A stretch of 55,181 nucleotides of DNA, taken from Anaerotignum sp. GTDB lineage: Bacteria > Bacillota > Clostridia > Lachnospirales > Anaerotignaceae. Under the pieces are notes generated by a model. That model was not told where the DNA came from, made no database searches, and saw only the letters and a program-made list of their open reading frames with translations. The position numbers and the translations under genes were made by a program. Positions 25,762-34,582 of this stretch are shown here, piece after piece (within the stretch, counting starts at the first letter, position 1; every line of letters starts with the position of its first letter). The stretch lies in NCBI GenBank assembly GCA_020024265.1, contig JAHHTW010000013.1, positions 1 through 55,181 of the forward strand, given 5' to 3'.

Positions 25762-26481
25762 ATGGCAACACCACATATTGCAGCAGAAAAAGGTGCATTT
25801 GCAAAAACGGTATTGATGCCGGGCGATCCGCTGCGTGCCAAATTGATTGCAGAAACCTATTTTGAAAATCCCGTGCTGGTCAACAATGTACGTGGTATAC
25901 AAGGGTACACAGGCACATATAAGGATGTTCCGATTTCTGTTATGGCAAGCGGCATGGGGATTCCTGCCATCGGCATCTACAGCTATGAGCTGTATTCGTT
26001 TTATGGCGTGGAAAATATCATACGCATTGGCTCAGCAGGCGCATTGCAGCAGGAGGTACATCTGCGGGAGCTGATTGCGGCAACCGGTGCGCATACGGAT
26101 TCCAATTTTGCAGCACAGTACGGCTTAAACGGCACAGTGGCTCCTGTGGCAGACTATACACTGCTTTCCACCGCAGTAGAAGCTGCCCAAAAATTACAGC
26201 TTCCCATGCATGTGGGAACGGTATTTTGCAGCGATGTATTTTATGATGACGATCCGCAATCCACTGAGAAGTGGGCAAAGGTCGGCGCTTTGGCAACAGA
26301 AATGGAATCCGCAGGCTTATACTGGACAGCACAGCGTCTACGCAAACGTGCGCTCACACTTGTAACGGTTTCGGATCATATCCTGACAAAAGAGAAGCTC
26401 TCGGCAGAGGATAGACAAAATACATTCTCTCAAATGATGGAGCTTGCGCTGGAAACAGCGGTGGCAATGGCGCAAAAATAA
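25762..26481 (+). CDS. deoD: Purine-nucleoside phosphorylase DeoD
   Basis: A 239-residue hexameric-type (high molecular mass) phosphorylase that splits purine nucleosides into base and ribose 1-phosphate for salvage. It begins MATPHI, then LMPGDPLRAK (phosphate binding), ASGMGIPAIGIYSYELY, IRIGSAGA, and ATEMESAGLY with the ribose-binding Glu. The catalytic Asp is in VSDH. ATG 25762 is chosen; ATG 25753 overlaps the AAAGGA site. Stands alone. Confidence 0.95.
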   Translation: MATPHIAAEKGAFAKTVLMPGDPLRAKLIAETYFENPVLVNNVRGIQGYTGTYKDVPISVMASGMGIPAIGIYSYELYSFYGVENIIRIGSAGALQQEVHLRELIAATGAHTDSNFAAQYGLNGTVAPVADYTLLSTAVEAAQKLQLPMHVGTVFCSDVFYDDDPQSTEKWAKVGALATEMESAGLYWTAQRLRKRALTLVTVSDHILTKEKLSAEDRQNTFSQMMELALETAVAMAQK

Positions 26482-26852
26482 GCGGTAGCTGTGCCCATCA
26501 AGGCGGTCAAAGCCATTGGCTGCACTTTTGCCATTTGAAAAACAGCAGACCTGCGTATAACAGGAATATTTCTCGAGCGCACAACATAGCGATGGCATAA
26601 CAGAACCTTTTGCAAAGGCTTGCAGGGCTTTGGGAAAACGGCGCAAGACATGTTTTCTCTGCAAAAGAGCAAAGGGAGGAAGCTTGGGAGAGGGGGGAAT
26701 ATGGTATCATTTTCCCTCTGCCAGAGCTTATGGTATTTTGTCATAGGAAAAAGCACGTCCCTTCTCTGGGTATGGCTGCGGCTGGATTTGATTGCAGCAA
26801 AGACAAGTATGGCGCCAAAGAGCGAAAAAACACTGGAAAGATGCAGAATACA
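26482..26852. other. Intergenic region between deoD and greA
   Basis: No gene supported. Near 26605-26640 a stretch (TTTTGCAAAGGCTTGCAGGGCTTTGGG) resembles a decayed copy of the reverse-orientation double-hairpin repeat. The remainder has short open frames without ribosome binding sites. Confidence 0.45.
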
Positions 26853-26882
26853 TTGACAAAATCAGTCTTTGTAGTATATAAT
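26853..26882 (+). promoter_or_regulatory. Strong sigma-A promoter of greA-lysS
   Basis: Perfect consensus TTGACA (26853-26858) and TATAAT (26877-26882) with an 18-base spacer, 90 bases before greA. Confidence 0.88.
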
Positions 26883-26972
26883 TTATCAATGATTTTTGTG
26901 GGTGGCAAAAAAGCCATCCCTTTTCCTTGTAGATCATAAAATCAAAATATATTTTTGGGAGATGACAAGCAA

Positions 26973-27452
26973 ATGGCAGAAGCAAAGAAAGTAGTCATGA
27001 CCTATGAAGGTCTGAAGAAAATGGAGCAGGAACTGGAAAACCTGAAAACTGTCAGAAGAAAAGATGTAGCAGAGAAGATCAAGGAAGCACGTGGACAGGG
27101 CGATTTATCCGAAAATGCGGAATATGATGCAGCAAAAGAGGAACAAGGCGAGATTGAAACACGTATTGTACAGCTGGAAAATTTGCTGAGAAATGCAGAA
27201 GTCATTGATGAAGAAGCATTGATGATGGATATAGTCAATCTGGGTTCTAAGGTGACGGTATTGGATGTGGAATTTGATGAGAAGATGGACTACACCATTG
27301 TTGGTTCTACAGAAGCAGACCCTATGAACGGCAGAATTTCCAATGAATCCCCCTTGGGTACTGCGCTGCTGGGGAAAAAGATCGGCGAGAGCGTGATGGC
27401 AGATACCCCCGATGGTGAAGTGGAATTCAAGATTTTAAATATCCAGAGATAA
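26973..27452 (+). CDS. greA: Transcription elongation factor GreA
   Basis: A 159-residue factor that enters the RNA polymerase secondary channel and stimulates cleavage of backtracked RNA. It has the N-terminal coiled coil with the acidic tip GDLSENAEYDAAKE (about 43-56) and the C-terminal globular domain with SPLGTALLGKKIGE. ATG 26973 is chosen; TTG 26955 in frame overlaps the GGGAG site. It is transcribed with lysS, 22 bases downstream, a pairing common in Firmicutes. Confidence 0.96.
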   Translation: MAEAKKVVMTYEGLKKMEQELENLKTVRRKDVAEKIKEARGQGDLSENAEYDAAKEEQGEIETRIVQLENLLRNAEVIDEEALMMDIVNLGSKVTVLDVEFDEKMDYTIVGSTEADPMNGRISNESPLGTALLGKKIGESVMADTPDGEVEFKILNIQR

Positions 27453-27474
27453 AAAAGAGCAGGAGGAAGCGCAA

Positions 27475-28983
27475 ATGGCAGAACAGAAGCAGCCTGCACA
27501 GGAGCAGGAATTGACACAACAGGAATTGACAGAGCAGATTCGTATCCGCAGAGAAAAGCTGGCACAATTACAGGAGGAGGGCAAAGATCCGTTTCAGATC
27601 ACAAAGTGTGAAGTGACACACCACAGTGACGAAATCAAAGATCACTTTGCTGATCTGGAGGAAAAAGATGTTGCCATTGCTGGTCGTCTGATGAGCAAAC
27701 GTATTATGGGCAAAGCTTCTTTCTGCAATATTCAGGACAGAAACGGAAACATCCAGTCTTATGTCAGCCGTAATGATATTGGCGATGACGCATATGCAGC
27801 ATTCAAAAAATTCGATATTGGCGACTTGGTAAGCATCAAGGGCTTTGTATTCAAAACAAAGACAGGCGAAGTTTCCGTACATGCAAAGGAAGTCACACTG
27901 CTTTCCAAGAGCCTGCAGGTATTGCCTGAAAAATTTCACGGTCTGAAAGATCAGGAATTGCGTTACCGTCAAAGATATATGGATTTGATTGTCAATCCCG
28001 AGGTGCGTGATACATTTATCAAACGCTCTCGTATTGTGACAGAAATCCGTAAATTCTTGGATCAAAAGGGCTTCTTGGAAGTAGAAACACCCGTATTGCA
28101 GACCATACCCGGTGGTGCTTCCGCAAGACCGTTTATCACACACCACAATACATTGGATATTGATATGTACTGCCGCATCGCTTTGGAGCTGCCGCTGAAA
28201 AGACTGATTGTTGGCGGTTTTGAACGTGTATACGAAATCGGTCGTGTATTCCGTAATGAAGGGATTTCCGTACGTCATAATCCGGAATTTACATTAATGG
28301 AGCTGTATCAGGCATATACAGACTACAATGGTATGATGGATATTACAGAAGAAATGTTCCATAGCGTTGCGCAGAATGTATTGGGTACCACAAAAATACA
28401 GTATGGTGGCTATGACTTGGATCTGGGGCAGCCCTTTGCAAGAAAAACAATGGTAGATGCGGTAAAGGAATTTTCCGGCGTAGACTTCGACCAGATTGCA
28501 GATACGCAAGAAGCAAAGAAGGTCGCAGCAGAGCATCATGTGGCATTTGAAGAACGCCATGTCAAAGGTGATATCCTGAACCTGTTCTTTGAAGAATTTG
28601 TAGAAAAGAACCTGATTCAGCCCACATTCATCATTGACTACCCTGTAGAAATCTCTCCTTTGACAAAGAGAAAACCCGACAAACCGGAATTTACGGAACG
28701 TTTTGAGCTGTTTATTGTCGGCAGAGAATATGCCAATGCATACTCCGAGCTGAATGATCCGATTGACCAGCGTCATCGCTTTGAATATCAGGAATATCTG
28801 AGAGAAGCGGGGGATGACGAAGCCAATATGATTGATGAGGATTTCCTGACTGCCTTGGAATACGGTATGCCTCCTACCGGTGGTCTGGGTGTGGGGATTG
28901 ACCGTTTTGTTATGTTGCTGACAGAATCCGTTTCTATTCGTGACGTCATTCTGTTCCCCACAATGAAACCAATTGAACAATAA
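27475..28983 (+). CDS. lysS: Lysyl-tRNA synthetase, class II
   Basis: A 502-residue class IIb synthetase. An N-terminal OB-fold for the anticodon (about 60-150), then the catalytic core with motif 2 FRNEGISVRHNPEFT, and motif 3 GLGVGIDRFVML near the C-terminus. It charges tRNA-Lys. AGGAGG precedes ATG 27475. Second gene of the greA-lysS operon, followed by a terminator. No T-box or lysine riboswitch is attached to it. Confidence 0.97.
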   Translation: MAEQKQPAQEQELTQQELTEQIRIRREKLAQLQEEGKDPFQITKCEVTHHSDEIKDHFADLEEKDVAIAGRLMSKRIMGKASFCNIQDRNGNIQSYVSRNDIGDDAYAAFKKFDIGDLVSIKGFVFKTKTGEVSVHAKEVTLLSKSLQVLPEKFHGLKDQELRYRQRYMDLIVNPEVRDTFIKRSRIVTEIRKFLDQKGFLEVETPVLQTIPGGASARPFITHHNTLDIDMYCRIALELPLKRLIVGGFERVYEIGRVFRNEGISVRHNPEFTLMELYQAYTDYNGMMDITEEMFHSVAQNVLGTTKIQYGGYDLDLGQPFARKTMVDAVKEFSGVDFDQIADTQEAKKVAAEHHVAFEERHVKGDILNLFFEEFVEKNLIQPTFIIDYPVEISPLTKRKPDKPEFTERFELFIVGREYANAYSELNDPIDQRHRFEYQEYLREAGDDEANMIDEDFLTALEYGMPPTGGLGVGIDRFVMLLTESVSIRDVILFPTMKPIEQ

Positions 28984-29017
28984 GGAAAGAATCCAATAGA
29001 ATCGCATACATGAAAAT

Positions 29018-29051
29018 GGGCAATCCCTTTATGGGCTTGCCCGTTTTTTAT
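29018..29051 (+). terminator. Terminator of greA-lysS
   Basis: GGGCAA/TTGCCC with an internal ATCCC/GGG pairing, followed by six Ts. Confidence 0.8.
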
Positions 29052-29103
29052 GTTTGATTATGGTTATGCGTTAGTAGGGTAATTCAAAAGCAGCTATGCT
29101 GAT

Positions 29104-29889
29104 TTATTCATAAAGCTTTTGAAAACGGTTTCCCAACAGGCTTGCCGTTTTTGCAGACATTCCGGTATGCAGTCCCGCCAATGCAGACTGTCCGAGGATC
29201 TCGCCAAAGGGATCTGCATACTGCGCCTTGTCCTCTGTTTGCGTATCGCTGAGTATGGCGGATAGAGAGGCGCTGGTACGGTATTTCAAAGATTCCACAA
29301 AAAGAAGATAGTCCATTTGTGTGAAGTCTATAAATTGCAATATGGATTGTGCAAGCTCCGCTTGTTGTTTGGATGGTTCTATAGAGGGGGTGTATGTGCC
29401 TGCATGCAACGCATCCCCTGCATATGCCATGACTTTTTTGACATAATTCTGTGTTTCACGAAATGGCGGAATGCCGCCGTATTTTGCAACATTTCCGCTG
29501 CCGGCATTGTATGCTGCCAAAGCCAAGGCGGTATTTCCATTGTATTTTTTGAGCATTTGGCTGATGTATTTTGCGCCACCCATGATATTCTGTTCCGGAT
29601 CAAAGGAGTCTGTCACCCCAAGTGCCTTTGCGGTTGTGGGCATCAGCTGCATCACGCCCTGCGCACCTGCACAGGATACTGCCTTTGGATTGAAATTGGA
29701 TTCTGCCTTTGCAATTGCTTTGAGCAGTGCATTGGGTACATCATACATCTGTGCTGCCCGTTCAAATATGGCATCCAAAGACTGTGTTGCATGCGCCATT
29801 GCATCGGAGAATGCAGCCGTTTTTGGCTGTGCAGCCACATATGTGTTGTCAGAAATTGCTGTATGCTGTGTGGCTTGAATTGGTCGCAT
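29104..29889 (-). CDS. Lytic transglycosylase (SLT domain) without signal peptide
   Basis: A 261-residue protein. The SLT/goose-lysozyme-like domain spans about residues 38-155: AKAESNFNPKAVS with the catalytic Glu, GVMQLMPTTAKALGV, NIMGGAKYISQML and ALAAYNAGSGNV. It cleaves glycan strands of peptidoglycan. No N-terminal signal peptide or membrane helix is visible, and the C-terminal 100 residues are not recognised, so export would need another route (for example the flagellar one). GGGGG lies before ATG 29889. Confidence 0.85.
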   Translation of the reverse strand: MRPIQATQHTAISDNTYVAAQPKTAAFSDAMAHATQSLDAIFERAAQMYDVPNALLKAIAKAESNFNPKAVSCAGAQGVMQLMPTTAKALGVTDSFDPEQNIMGGAKYISQMLKKYNGNTALALAAYNAGSGNVAKYGGIPPFRETQNYVKKVMAYAGDALHAGTYTPSIEPSKQQAELAQSILQFIDFTQMDYLLFVESLKYRTSASLSAILSDTQTEDKAQYADPFGEILGQSALAGLHTGMSAKTASLLGNRFQKLYE

Positions 29890-30059
29890 ATCCGTTCTTC
29901 CCCCTTATATTTTACGAAAAGATGTTTTGGGTAAATTGTCCAAAACAATCTCTGTGTCAATCATCTTTTTTATTATATCATATATTTTTATCTTTTCTAT
30001 AAAAAATTTGTCTTAATTTGTATTTTTGTATCGTATGATAAGTAGAAAGGAGCATGTAT

Positions 30060-30566
30060 ATGAGAAATTGGAAAGAAATAGAAAGTGCAGAATACTTTGT
30101 GCAAACATATGCAGATATGATTTTACGTATTTGTATCGCATATGGTTTGTCAAAGGAGGATGGCTTTGATCTTTGTCAAAACATCTACATCAAATTATTT
30201 GAAAAAAATCTTTCCTTCGCCACCATAGAGCAAGAACGGGCATATCTGCGCAAAATGGCAGTCAATGCATGTAAAGATTTGCGCAAAAGCTGGCATTTCA
30301 AAACCAGAAGCTCTGTGGAGATGCAAAGTACCATACAAAGCTTGGGCGGAGAGTATGAAAAAATGGAAACATTGGAAATTCTGCGCAGCCTTCCTATGAA
30401 ATACCGTGAGGTCATTTATTTTTGTTGTATAGATGGATTGTCCTGCGAGGAAACAGCTGTAGTGCTTGGTAAGACAGTATCTTGTGTGCGCAAACGCTTG
30501 AGCAGAGCAAGAAAAATGATTGAAAGGGAAATGGGGGGTATTTATGTATCAAGAACAGTGGAATAA
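30060..30566 (+). CDS. ECF-type RNA polymerase sigma factor
   Basis: A 168-residue sigma-70 family protein with region 2 (about 15-80; LCQNIYIKLFEKN) and region 4 (about 110-160; LPMKYREVIYFCCIDGLSCEETAVVLGKTVSCVRKRL). No region 1 or 3, so group IV. ATG 30060 has AAAGGAG seven bases upstream; ATG 30054 is too close. It overlaps the next gene by 23 bases, which encodes its likely anti-sigma factor. The signal and regulon are unknown. Confidence 0.9.
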   Translation: MRNWKEIESAEYFVQTYADMILRICIAYGLSKEDGFDLCQNIYIKLFEKNLSFATIEQERAYLRKMAVNACKDLRKSWHFKTRSSVEMQSTIQSLGGEYEKMETLEILRSLPMKYREVIYFCCIDGLSCEETAVVLGKTVSCVRKRLSRARKMIEREMGGIYVSRTVE

Positions 30567-31650
30567 TATCAAGTTTTCAGAACAGGAAAAGAAAGCATTG
30601 ACAGAACGTATTTGCAGCAATATGCAGCAGCAGCCAAAGCCCGTACGCTTATGGCACAGGGCATGCAGGCAATTTGCCATCGCCATGCTGCTGATGATTG
30701 GGATTTCTGTAGTGGGATATGCGACAGGCAGCATGCGCAATGTCATACAAGATACCTTTGAGGGCAGTCCGACAGCCATGGCAGAGTTGAAGAAGGATAC
30801 GGTATATCTGGGGCATACGAAGCAGTGGAAGGGCTGGAGTATGACATTGACGGATGTGGTAGCGGATTATGCGGATGTATTGGTCGGTTTTGAAATCAAA
30901 TCTCCGGAAAATATCAAATTTAATCCGGAGCATAATTATCATTTTGAAGATTTTTCGGTACGTGTCAGACCAAGTACAAAGAAAACGTTTGGATATTATA
31001 TACAGGATATGACTGTAGTGGATGAACATACGCTGACGGGTATTTTGCATATGCAAACGGAGGCTCCTTTGCATGATAGAAAATTGTCTATCAAATTTAC
31101 AGGTTTTGAGAACGTCATTGATGAATTGGATACAACATCCAAAACAGAGCGCTATATCCGTCATACCTGCACACAGGAGTATAAAGCCGTTCATAAGCAT
31201 GCTTTCCGATTCCGAAACATTCGGCTGGATGCTGCCACCATGCCCATTGCATGGACACCAAATGAAACGGTATCCGTATTCCAAGGACAAGCCAATATAA
31301 CCAAAATTGTTGTATCACCGCTTTCTGTAACTGCAAGAGCAGAGGGCGAAGGCTGCAAAGACCATCACTGGAAACCAACCAGCCGTCCAGAGGCATATCA
31401 TGACAGTACATTAAAAGCATTGGATGGTTCGGTATATAATGAGGGCTGCTTGAGAGAATTGGATTTGAAGGTGATTTTGAAGGATGGTTCAGAAGTAATG
31501 TGTACACACAGATCCGGATCGTGTGAAGACAAAAAAGCACCGTATTATTTGGAACAAACAAAACGGTTCGACCAAGTCATAGATTTGGATGATGTGGATT
31601 ACATCGAAGTATGTGGAAACCGTTATACCATTCCAAAAGAATCTCAATGA
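30544..31650 (+). CDS. Membrane-anchored anti-sigma factor with DUF4179-type ectodomain
   Basis: A 368-residue protein. The short cytoplasmic N-terminus (about 1-48) should bind the ECF sigma factor encoded just upstream. One membrane helix follows (about 48-68), then a large extracellular part: a DUF4179-like domain (about 80-190) with LGHTKQWKGWSMTL, and a C-terminal beta-rich domain with a cysteine pair. The function is inferred from gene overlap and layout. GGGGGG stands 5 bases before ATG 30544. It ends with a strong terminator. Confidence 0.78.
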   Translation: MYQEQWNNIKFSEQEKKALTERICSNMQQQPKPVRLWHRACRQFAIAMLLMIGISVVGYATGSMRNVIQDTFEGSPTAMAELKKDTVYLGHTKQWKGWSMTLTDVVADYADVLVGFEIKSPENIKFNPEHNYHFEDFSVRVRPSTKKTFGYYIQDMTVVDEHTLTGILHMQTEAPLHDRKLSIKFTGFENVIDELDTTSKTERYIRHTCTQEYKAVHKHAFRFRNIRLDAATMPIAWTPNETVSVFQGQANITKIVVSPLSVTARAEGEGCKDHHWKPTSRPEAYHDSTLKALDGSVYNEGCLRELDLKVILKDGSEVMCTHRSGSCEDKKAPYYLEQTKRFDQVIDLDDVDYIEVCGNRYTIPKESQ

Positions 31651-31668
31651 GCATACATCGTTTTTTAC

Positions 31669-31712
31669 AAAATGTATGGGTACGCTATATGTAAATGTAC
31701 CCATACATTTTT
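31669..31712 (+). terminator. Terminator of the sigma/anti-sigma operon
   Basis: AAAATGTATGGGTAC/GTACCCATACATTTT perfect 15-bp stem and Ts. Confidence 0.9.
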
Positions 31713-31816
31713 GCATCATACCCAAGTAACAGCTTCCTGATCCCAAAATGATATGATACTGTTTGTTCAGACTATTTTGCACAGCCTGATCAAAAAGGCG
31801 GAAAGGGGAATATAAA

Positions 31817-32329
31817 ATGGGAAAATTGGATACGAGGGATATTGTAAAATGTGGATTGATGGCAGCGCTGATTTTTATATTTACATATACCTTCAAAATT
31901 CCTGCGCCAAATGGCTATACACATTTGGGGGATTGCTTCATACTGCTTTCTGTGCTGATTTTGGGCAAGGAGCGGGGGGCTTTGGCAGGTGGTCTGGGTG
32001 CAGCGCTTGCGGATATGATTGGCGGATATATGGTCTGGATTCTCCCTACATTCTTCATCAAAGCCATTATGGCTTATGTGATGGGGCTGGTGGTAGAAAA
32101 ATGGATGCCGGATGTAAAGTTCAATTATGCCATTGGAGCGATTTTGGGTGGTATCATTCAGATTATATTGTATACATTGGTCAAAATGCCCCTCTTTGGT
32201 ATGGCATATGCCATTACCAGAATGCCCGGTCTGGTGATACAGACACTGTTGGGCATTGCTTTGACTGTTGTTATTGTATTGATACTCAACAAAGCGCAGA
32301 TACTGAAATGGATGAAGGAGTTGTCATGA
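31817..32329 (+). CDS. ECF transporter S component
   Basis: A 170-residue integral membrane protein with about five to six hydrophobic segments. The segment THLGDCFILLSVLILGKERGALAGGLGAALADMIGGY is typical of the substrate-binding S components of ECF vitamin importers (PF07155-like). It needs the shared EcfA/EcfA'/EcfT module, which is not in the window. The vitamin is unknown; no riboswitch precedes it. GGAAAGGGG lies before ATG 31817. It is followed by the amidohydrolase gene after 94 bases, so the two might be linked. Confidence 0.85.
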   Translation: MGKLDTRDIVKCGLMAALIFIFTYTFKIPAPNGYTHLGDCFILLSVLILGKERGALAGGLGAALADMIGGYMVWILPTFFIKAIMAYVMGLVVEKWMPDVKFNYAIGAILGGIIQIILYTLVKMPLFGMAYAITRMPGLVIQTLLGIALTVVIVLILNKAQILKWMKELS

Positions 32330-32364
32330 TACAATCGCCTACGACCGAAAGAGTTACAAGGCTC

Positions 32365-32391
32365 CTCCCACCGTCTCAAGACAGTGGGTTC
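32365..32391. repeat. Small hairpin CCCAC/GTGGG
   Basis: Lies between the S component and the amidohydrolase gene; no T-run follows, so it may be a processing or weak attenuator element. Confidence 0.3.
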
Positions 32392-32423
32392 TTGCCTACA
32401 ACAAACCATAAGGAGACAGTAGA

Positions 32424-33146
32424 ATGAAAAAAATAGACGCACACGCACATATTGGTACATTTGGCGGATGGGCAGGCTTGTCCCTGACGGCAGACGAACT
32501 GATTGAAAAAATGGATAAAAATGAAATTGAAAAAACATTTCTTTGTTCCGAGCCAAATGAACTTTGCTGGGAAGCAGTCAAAAAATATCCAGACCGTCTG
32601 ATTGGGATGGTATATCCCAACCCCTTTGATGGACAAAAAGCAGTGGATATGATTTATGATTATGTACAAAATAAAGGCTTTCGAGGCATCAAATGCAATC
32701 CCCTCAGACATGCCTATGTAGCTGATGATACAATCATGGACCCGATTATGCAGGCAGCGGAGGATTTGGATATTCCCGTATTTATCCATTGCGGGCATCC
32801 GCCGTATTCTCTGCCATGGAGCATTGCACTTTTGGCAGAAAGATTTCCAAAGGTAAATGTGGTTATGATTCATATGGGGCATGGGCATGGCGTTTATATT
32901 GATGCAACGCTGAAAATGGCAAGAAGATACCCCAATCTGTATCTGGAAATGTCGGGTATGCCTATGCCAAGTAAAATCAAAGAGGCGTATGAAACCGTTG
33001 GTAAGGATCGTATTATGTTTGGTTCCGATGCCCCGTTCCATCCTGCGGAGGTAGAGAGCATGAAGGTGTTGTGCAGTGAATTGGATGAACAGGGAATTGA
33101 GGATGTATTCTATAACAATGCAGCCAAATTTATGAAATTGGTATAA
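32424..33146 (+). CDS. Amidohydrolase family protein (TIM-barrel metal hydrolase)
   Basis: A 240-residue protein of the amidohydrolase_2 (PF04909) type. Metal and catalytic residues are visible: DAHAHIG at the N-terminus (HxH), FIHCGHP, VMIHMGHGHG and FGSDAPFHP with the last Asp. Members act as decarboxylases or hydrolases; the substrate here is unknown. AAGGAG precedes ATG 32424. A terminator follows. The upstream S component could supply a clue to substrate, but that is conjecture. Confidence 0.85.
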   Translation: MKKIDAHAHIGTFGGWAGLSLTADELIEKMDKNEIEKTFLCSEPNELCWEAVKKYPDRLIGMVYPNPFDGQKAVDMIYDYVQNKGFRGIKCNPLRHAYVADDTIMDPIMQAAEDLDIPVFIHCGHPPYSLPWSIALLAERFPKVNVVMIHMGHGHGVYIDATLKMARRYPNLYLEMSGMPMPSKIKEAYETVGKDRIMFGSDAPFHPAEVESMKVLCSELDEQGIEDVFYNNAAKFMKLV

Positions 33147-33201
33147 AAAGAAAAAGCGGTGTATGCACACAGTATGTTGTGAGCGGCATCGCTTTTTTTG
33201 T
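33147..33201 (+). terminator. Terminator after the amidohydrolase gene
   Basis: AAAAAGCG and CGCTTTTT arms with an imperfect middle, followed by Ts. Confidence 0.65.
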
Positions 33202-33485
33202 GCTATGGGGAATTGGCGCAATCAAACAAACTGCGATTCCTACCATATGCATAAAGAATACCTTCAGACATTGCCCCAAACCCCACAAGCTATTGAAAAT
33301 CCTCCTGTGAGGTGTTTCTATACAACACCACGCAGGAGGATTGACATCTGGGCATAAGAAGAATCGTACATTGATAGAAAATACCCGTTGAGAGAGCAAT
33401 GAGAACGATGACAGATGACGACATGGTTTTTTCTGTCATTGCCATCATGATATGTATGAGTGAATCAAGATATTCATCCATCGGA
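33202..33485. other. Intergenic region with a large hairpin
   Basis: No gene supported. AATCCTCCTG (33298-33307) pairs with CAGGAGGATT (33332-33341), with an inner GGTGTT/AACACC stem. AATGACAG-like arms near 33408 and 33437 form a second stem. These may terminate the rubrerythrin transcript from the other strand. TTGCCCCAAACCCC near 33271 resembles a fragment of the double-hairpin repeat. Confidence 0.4.
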
Positions 33486-34049
33486 TTACTCAAAATATTC
33501 TACAAAATCAAACGCACCAATTGCTTCGCAAACATTACAAACGTCAGGTCGCTGCTCAAAGATGGAACCACAGAACTGGCAGCGATAGCCTTGTTTTTTG
33601 ACTTTTTCCTTCTTATTGGTTTCCGTATCCATACCCTGCGGTTTGGACTGTCCGCTGTTTTTGAGCTGTACCAGTAACTCCATGAACTGGTTTTCATGGC
33701 TTTTTTCAATGTTCGCAACATGCTCAAACATAATTGCGATATTTTCAAACCCATCCGCTCTGGCCTGTTTTGCAAATTCAGGATACATACTATGCCATTC
33801 TGAGTACTCCCCCATTGCCGCTACTCGTAAACAGTTTTCTGTTGAACTTGGTTTTCCGTTCAACAATTCATACCAAAGTCTTGCATGGGTCATTTCGTTG
33901 ATCGCCATGCGTTCAAACGCTGCTGCGATCTCAGGGTTCCCATTTTTTTGAGCAGCCATAGCAAAGTAAGTGTATTTATTACGTGCAATAGACTCGCCTG
34001 CCAATGCAGCCCGTAGATTCTCTTCGGTTTTTGTGTTTTTGATGTCCAT
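33486..34049 (-). CDS. rbr: Rubrerythrin
   Basis: A 187-residue peroxide-reducing iron protein common in anaerobes. The four-helix diiron domain (about 1-135) shows the ExxH metal motifs NEMTHARLW and EKSHENQF; the C-terminal rubredoxin-like domain has CQFCG and CNVCEAIGAF holding a single iron. It has its own consensus promoter and a leader with a perfect inverted repeat. Likely part of the oxygen/peroxide defence. Confidence 0.95.
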   Translation of the reverse strand: MDIKNTKTEENLRAALAGESIARNKYTYFAMAAQKNGNPEIAAAFERMAINEMTHARLWYELLNGKPSSTENCLRVAAMGEYSEWHSMYPEFAKQARADGFENIAIMFEHVANIEKSHENQFMELLVQLKNSGQSKPQGMDTETNKKEKVKKQGYRCQFCGSIFEQRPDVCNVCEAIGAFDFVEYFE

Positions 34050-34118
34050 AATTATGCTATCCCCTTCCTGTTAAAAACTGTATGAAATATGATTGGTCAA
34101 CCTCTGAATGTAACGTAT

Positions 34119-34140
34119 CAGGAGCTGTACACAGCTCCTG
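34119..34140. promoter_or_regulatory. Perfect inverted repeat in the rubrerythrin leader
   Basis: CAGGAGCTGT-AC-ACAGCTCCTG lies between the promoter and the start of rbr on the minus strand. It could be a repressor operator or an RNA hairpin near the 5' end of the message. Confidence 0.5.
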
Positions 34141-34165
34141 CAAATCGTTTCCTTATTTTATTTTT

Positions 34166-34193
34166 ATTATACCATACATTTGTTCTTTTTCAA
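34166..34193 (-). promoter_or_regulatory. Promoter of rubrerythrin
   Basis: TTGAAA, a 16-base spacer and TATAAT on the minus strand, about 115 bases before the start. Confidence 0.7.
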
Positions 34194-34532
34194 TTGTATA
34201 TGTTCCCGTATGGTAAGGGTACCATGAACCGCAGCTGCTTCCGGAAAAACACCCCGCCATCTGTCAGTTGGCATACTTTGTAAATGGTGTCTACACAATT
34301 TGAAGCCAAAACAGCAATGCAACGAATATGCGCTGCTGCCGGAAAGGATGCTGTATATTTGGTTCCTATGATATCACATGATTTGTGTATACACGATGGA
34401 GGTCGTACAATAACGGCAAAATTTCAGAAATATGATTGTTGCCATTTTCGTGGTAGCGCATGTAGTGCAAGAGAAATTTTTTGATGCACGAAACGATGCA
34501 ACAGACAAAACCCTCTGACAGAGGCAGGAGCG
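34194..34532. other. Intergenic region, no gene supported
   Basis: A GTG-started open frame at 34284-34484 gives 66 residues with no ribosome binding site and no recognisable family. Nothing else identified. Confidence 0.45.
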
Positions 34533-34571
34533 CAGAACCATCATCTTCGTCAGTGGTTCTGCCTTTTGATA
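34533..34571 (-). terminator. Terminator of the membrane protein gene at 34583
   Basis: GGCAGAACCACTGACGA/TCATGGTTCTGC-type arms form a stem immediately after the stop on the minus strand; Ts are present on the plus strand side. Confidence 0.6.
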
Positions 34572-34582
34572 TATGATGTTTG

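Noticed and set aside
26610..26939. Plus-strand frame of 109 codons upstream of greA
   Set aside because: It runs through the perfect promoter of greA and has no ribosome binding site or family.
30549..33221. Other long minus-strand frames opposite the sigma, anti-sigma and amidohydrolase genes
   Set aside because: They are shadows of well-supported plus-strand genes, with odd residue composition and no start signals.
34284..34484. 66-codon frame between rubrerythrin and the membrane protein gene
   Set aside because: GTG start without ribosome binding site, no recognisable family, and no neighbour on the same strand.
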